A DNA stretch of 17,869 bases, from assembly GCA_017421685.1 (NCBI GenBank), contig JAFOHW010000044.1:1-17869 (forward strand), written 5' to 3'. This document shows, in pieces, positions 1 to 7,473 of this stretch. Each line of letters opens with the position of its first letter. The first letter of the stretch is position 1. The stretch comes from Candidatus Saccharimonadota bacterium. GTDB taxonomy: Bacteria > Patescibacteriota > Saccharimonadia > Saccharimonadales > Saccharimonadaceae. Position numbers and translations under genes: made by a program. The notes under the pieces were generated by a model. The model was not told the DNA's origin. It did no database searches and saw only the letters and a list, made by a program, of their open reading frames with translations.

Positions 1-987
1 TATGAGTTTCTTCTCTTCAATATAATAAGGTTTTAGATTTTTTTCGGTTTTAGCGAGTTCAAAAACGTCGTCATTATAATCACTAGTAATATAATGAATT
101 ACTAGATTCGTATTTTTTAGAATATATTCAATAATACCTTTATAGTATTTATAGAAGCCGTTACTTTCAGAATAAAAGACGAGTTTTTTATTCGCGACAG
201 AAAAGAATTTTTTATAATCGGCTTTTTCTTTTTTAATTTGTTCTTTCGTTCGTTTATGGGTTTTACTAATATCCTGGAGTTCTTTTAATTCTTTTCGGGA
301 TTCATCGAGAGCTTCATAATCGACATGTTTTTTCGGGTTAATGAAGATATTCAAGAGCCATTGCTGAAGAATTGCCATTAAATTACTAGCGGTCCAATAA
401 AGAGCTACGCCGGCGGTAACGAAGGCGCCGAGATAAACGGAGAGACCAACGGAGAGAATGAGCATACCGTATTGGTTCCATTTAGATTGTTCGGCTTGGA
501 GGACGTTCATGATGTTTTGGCCAATGCAGAGAGCGAGAGCGGAAAGGCCAGCAATGACTGGAATCCAGATAGCGATACCGCCGTTTTCTACAGCAATCCA
601 ACGAAGGTCGAAGCCGAGAAAATTAAAATCAAGGTTTTCAACACCAATATATAGTCCGGGATTTTTTACGATTTCAACTACGCCGAGAAGGAGGATGATT
701 TGTGCGATTAGAGGAATTAATGAAGCAAAAGGATTATATTTATATTTTTTATAGATTTTCGATTCTTCTTCGGCTATAGTATCTTTGTCGCCAAAATATT
801 TAATTTTAAGGCGATTAATTTCGGGTTGCATTTTAACCATTTTAATTGAGTTTTTCTGGACCCAAATCGAAATTGGGAGGAGAATGATTTTACTGACTAA
901 TGTAAATAAAATAATAGCAAGACCATAATTATTAACTACGTTGTAACATAGCTTCATAATCCAGCCGAGAAAATCGACAAAAAACAT
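1..987 (-). CDS. yidC: YidC/Oxa1-family membrane insertase fused to a TagF-like domain (3' end cut by window edge)
   Basis: The frame is open from the ATG at 985-987 to the window edge: 329 residues, no stop. Residues 1-215 read as the YidC core, which inserts and folds inner-membrane proteins. The first helix is NYGLAIILFTLVSKIILLP (20-38), with Lys33 where the family usually has a conserved Arg. It is followed by a charged cytoplasmic hairpin (about 43-85) and the closing motif ALYWTASNLMAILQQW (195-210). There is no N-terminal signal peptide or lipobox. A Lys/Glu-rich linker (218-262) leads to KKLVFYSESNGFYKYYKG (267-284) and onward. From memory this resembles the start of CDP-glycerol glycerophosphotransferase (TagF-like) proteins; no search was possible. 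GGAG at 995-998 lies 7 nt upstream. The gene is divergent from galE. YidC is very likely; the fusion partner is a moderate inference. Confidence 0.88.
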   Translation of the reverse strand, partial: MFFVDFLGWIMKLCYNVVNNYGLAIILFTLVSKIILLPISIWVQKNSIKMVKMQPEINRLKIKYFGDKDTIAEEESKIYKKYKYNPFASLIPLIAQIILLLGVVEIVKNPGLYIGVENLDFNFLGFDLRWIAVENGGIAIWIPVIAGLSALALCIGQNIMNVLQAEQSKWNQYGMLILSVGLSVYLGAFVTAGVALYWTASNLMAILQQWLLNIFINPKKHVDYEALDESRKELKELQDISKTHKRTKEQIKKEKADYKKFFSVANKKLVFYSESNGFYKYYKGIIEYILKNTNLVIHYITSDYNDDVFELAKTEKNLKPYYIEEKKLI

Positions 988-1015
988 AAAATAACTCCAA
1001 TATTACTTCTATATA

Positions 1016-1037
1016 TTTTATCATAAAATGTTATAAT
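1016..1037. promoter_or_regulatory. Divergent promoter region yidC / galE
   Basis: On the plus strand TGtTATAAT (1029-1037) is an extended -10 ending 6 nt before the galE ATG, with no recognisable -35 (ctatat at the expected place). This predicts a transcript starting at or next to the ATG. On the minus strand an extended -10-like TGaTAAAAT can be read over about 1016-1024, pointing at yidC and leaving room for its GGAG ribosome binding site. Confidence 0.6.
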
Positions 1038-1043
1038 TGCCAC

Positions 1044-2042
1044 ATGAAGAGGATTTTAGTTACTGGGGGGACCGGATATATCGGTTCACATACAATTATT
1101 GAACTTTTTAAAAAAGATTACGAAATTGACATTTTAGATAATCTTTTTAACTCTAAAATTACAGTTTTAGATAAAATTGAAGAAATTTCAGGAAAGCGAC
1201 CAAATTTTTACGAGATAGATTTATTGGAATATGAGAAAATGCGGGAGCTTTTCCGAGATAATAAGTATGATTTAGTGATTCATTTTGCGGGATTAAAGGC
1301 AGTAGGAGAGTCGGTAGAAAAACCATTACTATATTATGAGAACAATGTTGGAGGAACGATAAATCTACTAAAGTGCATGAAGGAGTTTGGGGTTAATAAA
1401 ATTATCTTTTCTTCTTCAGCGACGGTTTACGGGGAACAGCCGACTCCGAAGTTAGACGAGACGATGCCGACTGGGGTAGGAATCACCAACCCTTATGGGG
1501 AAACGAAACATATTATAGAAGAGATATTAAAAGACGTAGCGGAATCTGATCCAGAATTTTCGGCGGTAATTTTAAGATATTTTAATCCAATTGGGAACCA
1601 TCCGTCGGGATTAATTGGTGAAGATCCGAATGATATTCCAAACAATCTTATGCCGATTATCATGAAGGTCTCGCGAGGTGAAATAAAAGAACTTAGTGTT
1701 TATGGGGATGATTATGACACGGTTGATGGGAGTGGGGTTAGAGACTATATTCATGTTGTTGATCTTGCGAAAGGCCATGTTGCTGTAATTGATAAAATGA
1801 AGCCAGGAGTTTTAATTTATAATTTAGGAACGGGGAAGGGAACTTCAGTTTTTCAGATGATTAAGGCTTTCGAGGAGGCGAGTGGAGAAAAACTTCCATA
1901 TAAAGTTACGGAACGAAGGCCGGGAGATTTGGCGGAAATTTATGCGGATTCTTCTAAGGCTGAGAAAGAGTTGGGATGGAAAGCTGAATTAAATGTAGAT
2001 GATGCGATGCGTGATACTTTAAATTATTTAAACAATTTGTAA
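1044..2042 (+). CDS. galE: UDP-glucose 4-epimerase
   Basis: 332 residues, close to the usual 330-340 of GalE. The enzyme interconverts UDP-glucose and UDP-galactose in the cytoplasm with bound NAD, supplying sugar nucleotides for surface glycans. Visible features are the Rossmann motif GGTGYIGSH (8-16), SSSATVYG with the catalytic Ser at 125, and the YxxxK pair in NPYGETK (Tyr151, Lys155). These mark an extended short-chain dehydrogenase and specifically the GalE branch; LRYFNPIGNHPSGLIGEDP also matches GalE. There is no Shine-Dalgarno; an extended -10 ends 6 nt before the ATG, so the mRNA is probably leaderless. The 3' end overlaps the glycosyltransferase gene on the other strand by 19 nt, leaving no room for a separate terminator. 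A related UDP-sugar epimerase activity (for example on GlcNAc) cannot be excluded. Confidence 0.93.
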   Translation: MKRILVTGGTGYIGSHTIIELFKKDYEIDILDNLFNSKITVLDKIEEISGKRPNFYEIDLLEYEKMRELFRDNKYDLVIHFAGLKAVGESVEKPLLYYENNVGGTINLLKCMKEFGVNKIIFSSSATVYGEQPTPKLDETMPTGVGITNPYGETKHIIEEILKDVAESDPEFSAVILRYFNPIGNHPSGLIGEDPNDIPNNLMPIIMKVSRGEIKELSVYGDDYDTVDGSGVRDYIHVVDLAKGHVAVIDKMKPGVLIYNLGTGKGTSVFQMIKAFEEASGEKLPYKVTERRPGDLAEIYADSSKAEKELGWKAELNVDDAMRDTLNYLNNL

Positions 2043-2977
2043 GCGAGTTTAAAGAGATTAGGATTTATTAAGGCTAGTTTTAATGCGATTTTGTCGATTT
2101 TGCTTGCTTCGGGGTTTTTAGTAATATATTCTTTGTTGTTTTTTAAGTAATTTATAATTTTTTTCGATTCTTTATTACCTAAAGGTATTTGTCGGAGAAT
2201 AGAAAAGCGAGCGCGCATGCGACGTTCGTTCGTGACATTTTTTAGATCGGGATAGGTTTTTTCGATTTCGTCGCACATTCCATCGGTCAAAGTAATTAAA
2301 TCAAGTTTTCGGTTATCGAATTTTTTTGAAATAATAGAATCTTCGTGATGATTATAGATGTAATATTCATTCGGGAGAAAAACGATTTTTTCGGCTTTCA
2401 TGATTAGTTTATAAGTTGTTCCGACATCTTCATGAAGTTTTCCGATGGGGAATTCGACGTTTTTAAAATAGGATTTAGGGAAGAGTTTCATGGTTGTTGA
2501 AACCATGAAGCCTTCTTCTTTCAGCATAGAGGAAAGAGCTTCTTTTTTAGTTAAGATTTTTTCGGGATAGTTTTTATTGAAGTTTTTAATTTTTCCGTCG
2601 GAGAATTTTTCCTTAAAGGAGCAGACGGCGATGTCGGAATTAGTTTCTTTTAACTTTTCTAGCATATCTCCTATCATGGTTAATTCGATTTCATCATCGG
2701 AATCAACAAATGTCACGTAATCACCAGTAGCTTTTTTTAGGCCGTTATTTCGAGAAGCAGAAAGGCCTTGGTTTTTTTGAGTTATAACTTTTATACGAGA
2801 GTCATCCTTTTCATAGTTTTCAATAATTTCAGGGGAATTGTCGGTTGAACCGTCATTTATAATGATGATTTCGAGATTTTTGTAAGTTTGGGCTAAAATT
2901 GAGTTTAGGCAGGTCTCTAGATATTTTCCTGAATTATAAACTGGAATAATAATAGAAACTTTTAAATTATTTTTCAT
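2024..2977 (-). CDS. Family 2 glycosyltransferase
   Basis: 317 residues. The GT-A fold of GT2 enzymes is clear: VSIIIPVYNSGKYLETCLNS (7-26), the nucleotide-binding IIINDGSTDNSPEII (38-52), NQGLSASRNNGLKKATGDYV (69-88) and the metal-binding DXD-type motif FVDSDDE (90-96). The C-terminal third is variable and Lys/Asn-rich, with no convincing transmembrane helix. It probably transfers a sugar from a nucleotide or polyprenyl donor onto an envelope glycan; the substrate cannot be told from sequence. The start overlaps the end of the GtrA-like gene by 11 nt, so the two are translationally coupled and probably act together. The end overlaps galE tail-to-tail. Confidence 0.9.
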   Translation of the reverse strand: MKNNLKVSIIIPVYNSGKYLETCLNSILAQTYKNLEIIIINDGSTDNSPEIIENYEKDDSRIKVITQKNQGLSASRNNGLKKATGDYVTFVDSDDEIELTMIGDMLEKLKETNSDIAVCSFKEKFSDGKIKNFNKNYPEKILTKKEALSSMLKEEGFMVSTTMKLFPKSYFKNVEFPIGKLHEDVGTTYKLIMKAEKIVFLPNEYYIYNHHEDSIISKKFDNRKLDLITLTDGMCDEIEKTYPDLKNVTNERRMRARFSILRQIPLGNKESKKIINYLKNNKEYITKNPEASKIDKIALKLALINPNLFKLAYKLFK

Positions 2978-3461
2978 CTTTAGTTTTTCCTTTGCTAAAA
3001 ACGATTTTATCGTAGAAGAGATAATTTAATACCATAGTTACTGCACAGGTGAGGCAGAAGATGGAGGTCGATTCAATAAAGGCATAGTCGAAGGGGAGGT
3101 TTAGGGCGGAAGAAATATTAAAAAGTAGTTCGTACAGAGGAGTAATTAAACCGAAGAGCCAAGTAAAAAAGGGGCTGATTATAATAGCAGTTATTCCGTT
3201 CCAGAGGAAGAACATGAAAATATTTTTTTTAGTAACCGAGCGTTCTTTCCAAGTAATATTAAAGTGAAGAAAGAAGGCGAGGATGGTCGCGAGGAGATAA
3301 GAAATAATACTGGTAAGCCAGAGAAGGTCATTTGTATTAAAGATGACGCGAGCGAGAAAAGTATAGATTAAAAAATTAAAAATTGTCAAAATTATACCAA
3401 TAATGGTGAATTTTCCGACTCTTTCGGTAGTTTTTATTATTCTTTTTTCTTGATTCATCAT
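2967..3461 (-). CDS. GtrA-family membrane protein (putative polyprenyl-linked sugar flippase)
   Basis: About 164 residues with four hydrophobic helices (roughly 18-38, 45-66, 80-107, 128-150) and charged ends, the size and layout of GtrA/DPMS-type proteins. GtrA members are thought to move undecaprenyl-phosphate-linked sugars across the membrane for glycan or teichoic acid decoration. The protein has the family look RVGKFTIIGIILTIFNFLIY near the start and a YDKIVF-type ending. Two ATGs are adjacent (3459-3461 and 3456-3458). An extended -10 (TGcTATAAT, minus strand) ends 5 nt before the first, with no Shine-Dalgarno. It forms an overlapping pair with the glycosyltransferase, a common GtrA/GT2 pairing. 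The substrate is unknown. Confidence 0.85.
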   Translation of the reverse strand: MMNQEKRIIKTTERVGKFTIIGIILTIFNFLIYTFLARVIFNTNDLLWLTSIISYLLATILAFFLHFNITWKERSVTKKNIFMFFLWNGITAIIISPFFTWLFGLITPLYELLFNISSALNLPFDYAFIESTSIFCLTCAVTMVLNYLFYDKIVFSKGKTKDEK

Positions 3462-3466
3462 TCTTT

Positions 3467-3506
3467 ATTATAGCATATGGACAAAAGGCAAATATTTTGT
3501 TATAAT
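3467..3506. promoter_or_regulatory. Divergent promoters for uvrA (+) and the GtrA-like gene (-)
   Basis: Plus strand: TGGACA (3478-3483), 17-nt spacer, then TATAAT (3501-3506) with the upstream TG of an extended -10; start expected near 3513, giving uvrA a leader of about 29 nt. Minus strand: TGcTATAAT with its -10 at 3467-3472, aimed at the ATG at 3461. The two promoters overlap. Confidence 0.75.
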
Positions 3507-3541
3507 ATATGCGTTTAAATTAGGGAAGGTAAAGAAAAAGG

Positions 3542-6469
3542 ATGAGCGAGAATACAAAAAAAGCTGAAGTGGAGGGGGAGATTTTTGGTAATGATAATAT
3601 GATCAGGGTTCGGGGAGCGAGGCAGAATAACTTAAAGGATCTTGATGTTGATATTCCGAGGGATAAACTAGTCATTATTACTGGCCTGTCTGGGTCGGGA
3701 AAGTCTTCTTTAGCTTTTGATACGATTTACGCTGAAGGACAGAGACGGTATGTTGAATCTTTGTCTTCTTACGCAAGGATGTTTCTTGGAATTATGGATA
3801 AACCGGATATGGACTCAATTACGGGGCTTTCGCCGGCGATTTCGATTGACCAGAAATCTACTTCTAGAAATCCACGTTCGACAGTGGCGACGGTGACTGA
3901 GGTTTACGATTATTTAAGGTTGCTGTTTGCGAGAGTTGGAGTTCCGCATTGTCCAATTTGCAAGAAGGAGGTTTCAAGAAGAACGGTTGATGATATTGTT
4001 AATGAGGTGATGAAATTACCATTAGGGTCTAAATTGATATTGCTAGCGCCAATTGTAAGTTCAAAAAAAGGAGAGTTTTTACATATTTCAGAACAATACC
4101 TATCGAGAGGTTTTTCGAGAGTTCGAGTTGATGGGATTATATATGCTTTAGACGAATTTCCGGAACTTAATAAAAACGAAAGGCATAATATTGAAATTGT
4201 AGTTGATCGGTTTGTTTTGAATCCGGAGCTTAGAGCAAGGATTTCTAGCTCAATTGAGCAGGCACTGGAAATGGGTCAGGGGATTATTCAATTGATTAAA
4301 ATCAATGATAATTCGGTTTCGATTGGAGACAATAGGATTCGTTCGGAGAATTCGGAGATTTTAACTTATTCACAGAGATATGCTTGTTCGGAGCATCCGG
4401 ATGAGTTGATCCCGGAGCTTTCACCACGGCTATTTAGTTTTAACGCGCCGGAAGGCGCCTGTCCGACCTGTACAGGATTAGGAACGAGGATGGAAATTGA
4501 CCCAGGATTAGTTTTTAATAAGAACTTAACGATTGCGGAAGGGGGGATTCGTCCGTTTAATCGAATTGGGCAGGATTCTTGGTGGTTAAAAAGATTAATG
4601 CAGGTTGGGATAAAACATGGATTTAATGTTTATACACCGATTGGTGAATTGTCGGAAGAAGCAAGACATATAATATTGTATGGTACTGGGGACGAAAAAT
4701 ACGAGATGAAGATTAGTGGTTCGGGGAGATTTGCGGATGGGACGATTTATGAGACGACTTACGAGGGAGTTATCCCAACTCTAGAGAGGCGCTATCATGA
4801 TCCTAAAGTTTCTGAGTTTACGAAGCATGATATTGAGAGATTTATGAGAGTTAGGAAATGCCAAACGTGTAATGGAGCAAGATTAAAGCCGGTAGTTCTT
4901 GCTGTTACGGTTCATGATTTGAATATTGTCGATATGTGTAATTTGGACGTTGATGCGACGCTGGAAGTATTATCTCAAGATTTGGGATTTTCGGAGTCGG
5001 AAGAGATGATTGCGAAGCCGATTTTAAAAGAGATTCGAGAGCGGGTTAAGTTTATGAAGGATGTTGGGTTGGGATATTTAGAGCTGGGGCGAGCTGCGAA
5101 TACCTTATCTGGAGGAGAAGCTCAGAGAATAAGATTAGCGACGCAGATTGGATCTGGTTTGCAGGGGGTCCTATATGTTTTGGATGAGCCGTCGATTGGT
5201 TTACATCAGAGAGACAACAATAAATTAATTTCAACTTTAAAACATTTGCGAGATTTAAAAAATACGGTTTTAGTTGTTGAACATGACGAAGATACGATGC
5301 TGGAGTCGGACTATATTATTGATATTGGACCAGGAGCGGGAAACAATGGGGGGAAGTTAGTTGCTGCGGGGACACCGGAAGAGATCATGAAAAATCCAGA
5401 CTCGATTACAGGAAAATATTTATCTGGAAAAATGACGATCCCGGTTCCGAAAAAACGAAGAAAAGCCCGTTCTGGGCAAGAGTTGGTTGTGGTTGGGGCG
5501 AGAGAAAATAATCTTAAAAATATTGATGTCCATTTTCCGCTCGGAGTTATGACGGTTGTTTCGGGGGTTTCGGGCTCTGGAAAATCGACATTGGTTAATA
5601 GTATTTTAGCAAATGAACTACTGGCTAGATTACATCGAGCTCAGACCGTTTCGGGAACACACGAGAGAATTGATGGAATTGAAAAAATTAATAAAATAAT
5701 TGTTATAGATCAGTCTCCGATTGGGCGAACGCCAAGGTCGAACGTCGCGACTTATACAGGAGTATTTACGGCAATTCGCGAATTATTCGCGAGTCAACCA
5801 GAGGCGGAAGTTCGAGGTTATAAGGCGGGACGTTTTTCGTTCAATGTTAAGGGGGGAAGATGTGAACATTGTCAGGGTGATGGTGTTAATAAGATTGAGA
5901 TGCACTTTTTACCAGATGTTTATGTCACTTGTCCGGCATGTAGGGGAAGACGATATAATCAGGAAGCCTTAGAAATCAAATATAAGGGTAAGGATATATC
6001 TGAGGTTTTGAAAATGACGATCGATGAAGCAGTAGAGTTTTTTGGTAATATTCCGTCAATTATAGGGAAGTTGAAGACGATTCAGGAAGTAGGTTTAGGA
6101 TATATTAGATTAGGGCAACCGGCGACGACTTTTTCGGGTGGGGAAGCACAAAGGATCAAGCTAGCTACAGAGCTAGCGCGTCGTTCAACTGGGAAGACTT
6201 TGTATATTTTGGACGAGCCGACGACTGGCTTACACACGGACGATGTTAAGAGGCTCCTCAGTATTTTAAATAGATTGGTCGATGGGGGAAATTCGATGAT
6301 TATTATTGAGCATAATTTACATGTAATTAAATCGGCAGACTGGGTTATCGATATGGGTCCAGAAGGGGGGCTTAAAGGTGGAGAGGTAGTTGCGGAAGGA
6401 ACGCCGGAAGAATTAGCTAGACTATCGAAAACTCCAACAGGAGAGTATCTCAGTAAAATATTAAAATAG
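3542..6469 (+). CDS. uvrA: Excinuclease ABC subunit A (UvrA), nucleotide excision repair
   Basis: 975 residues, slightly longer than the usual ~940 because of a 19-residue N-terminal extension before MIRVRGARQNNLKDL. UvrA is the ATP-driven DNA-damage sensor that loads UvrB. Both ABC modules are complete. The first has Walker A GLSGSGKS (48-55), signature LSGGEAQ (from 522) and Walker B VLDEPSIGLH (Asp548). The second has GVSGSGKS (675-682), FSGGEAQ (from 864) and ILDEPTTGLH (Asp891). Zinc-binding CxxC pairs appear as CPIC, CPTC, CQTC, CEHC and CPAC. A GGGAAGG sequence 12 nt before the chosen ATG is a distant ribosome binding site, so the internal Met20 (3599) is an alternative start. uvrB and uvrC are not in the window. 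A TetR-like gene follows after 39 nt and may be cotranscribed. Confidence 0.97.
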   Translation: MSENTKKAEVEGEIFGNDNMIRVRGARQNNLKDLDVDIPRDKLVIITGLSGSGKSSLAFDTIYAEGQRRYVESLSSYARMFLGIMDKPDMDSITGLSPAISIDQKSTSRNPRSTVATVTEVYDYLRLLFARVGVPHCPICKKEVSRRTVDDIVNEVMKLPLGSKLILLAPIVSSKKGEFLHISEQYLSRGFSRVRVDGIIYALDEFPELNKNERHNIEIVVDRFVLNPELRARISSSIEQALEMGQGIIQLIKINDNSVSIGDNRIRSENSEILTYSQRYACSEHPDELIPELSPRLFSFNAPEGACPTCTGLGTRMEIDPGLVFNKNLTIAEGGIRPFNRIGQDSWWLKRLMQVGIKHGFNVYTPIGELSEEARHIILYGTGDEKYEMKISGSGRFADGTIYETTYEGVIPTLERRYHDPKVSEFTKHDIERFMRVRKCQTCNGARLKPVVLAVTVHDLNIVDMCNLDVDATLEVLSQDLGFSESEEMIAKPILKEIRERVKFMKDVGLGYLELGRAANTLSGGEAQRIRLATQIGSGLQGVLYVLDEPSIGLHQRDNNKLISTLKHLRDLKNTVLVVEHDEDTMLESDYIIDIGPGAGNNGGKLVAAGTPEEIMKNPDSITGKYLSGKMTIPVPKKRRKARSGQELVVVGARENNLKNIDVHFPLGVMTVVSGVSGSGKSTLVNSILANELLARLHRAQTVSGTHERIDGIEKINKIIVIDQSPIGRTPRSNVATYTGVFTAIRELFASQPEAEVRGYKAGRFSFNVKGGRCEHCQGDGVNKIEMHFLPDVYVTCPACRGRRYNQEALEIKYKGKDISEVLKMTIDEAVEFFGNIPSIIGKLKTIQEVGLGYIRLGQPATTFSGGEAQRIKLATELARRSTGKTLYILDEPTTGLHTDDVKRLLSILNRLVDGGNSMIIIEHNLHVIKSADWVIDMGPEGGLKGGEVVAEGTPEELARLSKTPTGEYLSKILK

Positions 6470-6508
6470 GCGGAAATGACGAAAGGGAGTGGGTTAACGG
6501 AGGAAAAA

Positions 6509-7063
6509 ATGTCCGACAAGAGATTTAGGCGGACCGAAGAAAAGATTTTTGTTGCAGTTTTTGAGGAAGAAAATTTTCCAGGGGTCAGTTTGATTTCTAG
6601 GAAAACAAAACTTTCACGTTCGACTTTATATAGGCATCATCGGATTCTTCATAATATTGTGTTTGACTATGAAATTTATGTGTATAGAAAATATAAAAAA
6701 ATGATGAAGCCGTTTCTTTTAAATCGTAGAGTTAGTCTCAGAGTTTTATATGATAGGATGCTATGCTTTATTTTAGTTGAAAAAAGAATTATTTTAGCTT
6801 TAACGAAGATTAAAAGATATGTTTTAATCACGAAGATGATAAAAACTTTAAAAGAGAGGATAGAGTCGGCTTATCATTTCCCTAAAGGTTCAAAGAAGGT
6901 TTTTAAGGTGTTTACGGATGAGGTTATTGGGATAATAGATATGTGGGGAGAAAGTGGCTTTTCTCGGGATAAAATCGAAGAGGTTTTGGATGATATGATG
7001 TATTTAACAGAGACCGCAGGAACAAGATTGTCGTCTTTGAAGAAAGAAAATAAACATAACTAG
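6509..7063 (+). CDS. TetR/AcrR-like transcriptional regulator
   Basis: 184 residues from the ATG at 6509, chosen because GGAGG (6499-6503) lies 5 nt upstream; an in-frame ATG at 6476 lacks such a site. The N-terminal 55 residues look like a TetR helix-turn-helix: RRTEEKIFVAVFEEENFPGVS, then LISRKTKLSRSTLYRHH with the SRSTLYRH recognition helix typical of the family. The rest is predicted helical, as in TetR ligand or dimer domains, but matches nothing I recognise and is rich in Lys, Arg and aromatic residues. It follows uvrA by 39 nt. Its stop codon lies inside the CIRCE operator of groES. The target genes and ligand are unknown. A TetR-like fold is fairly confident; a role in heat shock is not supported. 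Confidence 0.75.
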   Translation: MSDKRFRRTEEKIFVAVFEEENFPGVSLISRKTKLSRSTLYRHHRILHNIVFDYEIYVYRKYKKMMKPFLLNRRVSLRVLYDRMLCFILVEKRIILALTKIKRYVLITKMIKTLKERIESAYHFPKGSKKVFKVFTDEVIGIIDMWGESGFSRDKIEEVLDDMMYLTETAGTRLSSLKKENKHN

Positions 7064-7086
7064 CACTCTGGGGTTGTAAGTGCTAA
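7060..7086 (+). promoter_or_regulatory. CIRCE operator (HrcA binding site) of groESL
   Basis: Left arm CTAGCACTC (7060-7068), 9-nt spacer, right arm AAGTGCTAA (7078-7086). The consensus is TTAGCACTC-N9-GAGTGCTAA, so each arm has one change and the N9 spacing is exact. HrcA bound here would cover the -35 region of the groES promoter. The left arm overlaps the stop codon of the upstream TetR-like gene. HrcA itself is not encoded in the window. Confidence 0.92.
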
Positions 7087-7101
7087 AAAGTGTGTTATAA
7101 T
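7074..7101 (+). promoter_or_regulatory. groES promoter
   Basis: TTGTAA (7074-7079), 16-nt spacer and TATAAT (7096-7101), with TG at 7093-7094 forming an extended -10. The -35 lies within the CIRCE element, so repressor binding and polymerase binding should exclude each other. Confidence 0.8.
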
Positions 7102-7125
7102 AGGGGTAGAAAAGGAGATGATAAT

Positions 7126-7380
7126 ATGGCATTGAAACCATTAAAAGACCGAGTTGTGGCAGTTATTGAAAAGCCATTAGAGAAAACAAAATCTGGAATT
7201 TTGCTCGGAGAAGCTAAGGAGAAACCGGCTTATGCGGTAGTTGAGGCGGTTGGACCTGAGGTTTCGGTGGTAAAGAAGGGGGACAAAATTGTCTATAAGG
7301 AGTATTCTACGACTGAGATTAAGGTAGATGAAAAAGATTATATTATTTTAAAAGAGGAAGATATTTTAGCGACTTTATAG
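7126..7380 (+). CDS. groES: Co-chaperonin GroES (Hsp10)
   Basis: 84 residues, shorter than the usual 94-97. The start at 7126 follows AAAGGAG (7111-7117) with 8 nt spacing and gives MALKPLKDRVVAVIEKP, the family N-terminus. GroES forms the heptameric lid of GroEL. The mobile loop with the GroEL-contacting hydrophobic triplet is present as KTKSGILLGEAKEK (20-33). VVEAVGPEVSVVKKGDKIVY (38-57) joins the conserved strands, and DYIILKEEDILATL closes the fold. The missing length falls in the beta-hairpin that forms the dome roof, where other GroES proteins have roughly a dozen more residues. It lies downstream of CIRCE and upstream of groEL, so it is heat-inducible by inference. Confidence 0.96.
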   Translation: MALKPLKDRVVAVIEKPLEKTKSGILLGEAKEKPAYAVVEAVGPEVSVVKKGDKIVYKEYSTTEIKVDEKDYIILKEEDILATL

Positions 7381-7389
7381 AGGTTGGGT

Positions 7390-7453
7390 TGTGGAAAACT
7401 TGTGGAAAACTATGTTAAAAACTTGTGAATAAGGTGTGAAAAAGGGTGGATAA
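7390..7453 (+). repeat. Array of DnaA-box-like 9-mers between groES and groEL
   Basis: Six same-direction 9-mers: TGTGGAAAA (7390), TGTGGAAAA (7401), TGTTAAAAA (7413), TGTGAATAA (7424), TGTGAAAAA (7435) and GGTGGATAA (7445). The starts are 11, 12, 11, 11 and 10 nt apart, about one helical turn. The first, second, fourth and fifth fit the relaxed DnaA box TTWTNCACA read on the opposite strand; the third and sixth each miss it by one base. The array fills most of the 93-nt gap. DnaA binding is an inference; see findings. Confidence 0.6.
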
Positions 7454-7473
7454 TTCAAAGAAAGGATAAGTAA

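Noticed and set aside
458..754. Plus-strand open frames in the first kilobase
   Set aside because: They lie opposite the YidC frame, which is uninterrupted and has clear family motifs.
7381..7473. The groES-groEL gap as the chromosomal replication origin
   Set aside because: There is no dnaA/dnaN neighbourhood, the gap is only 93 nt with no separate AT-rich unwinding region, and G exceeds C on the plus strand on both sides. The array is kept only as a DnaA-box-like feature.
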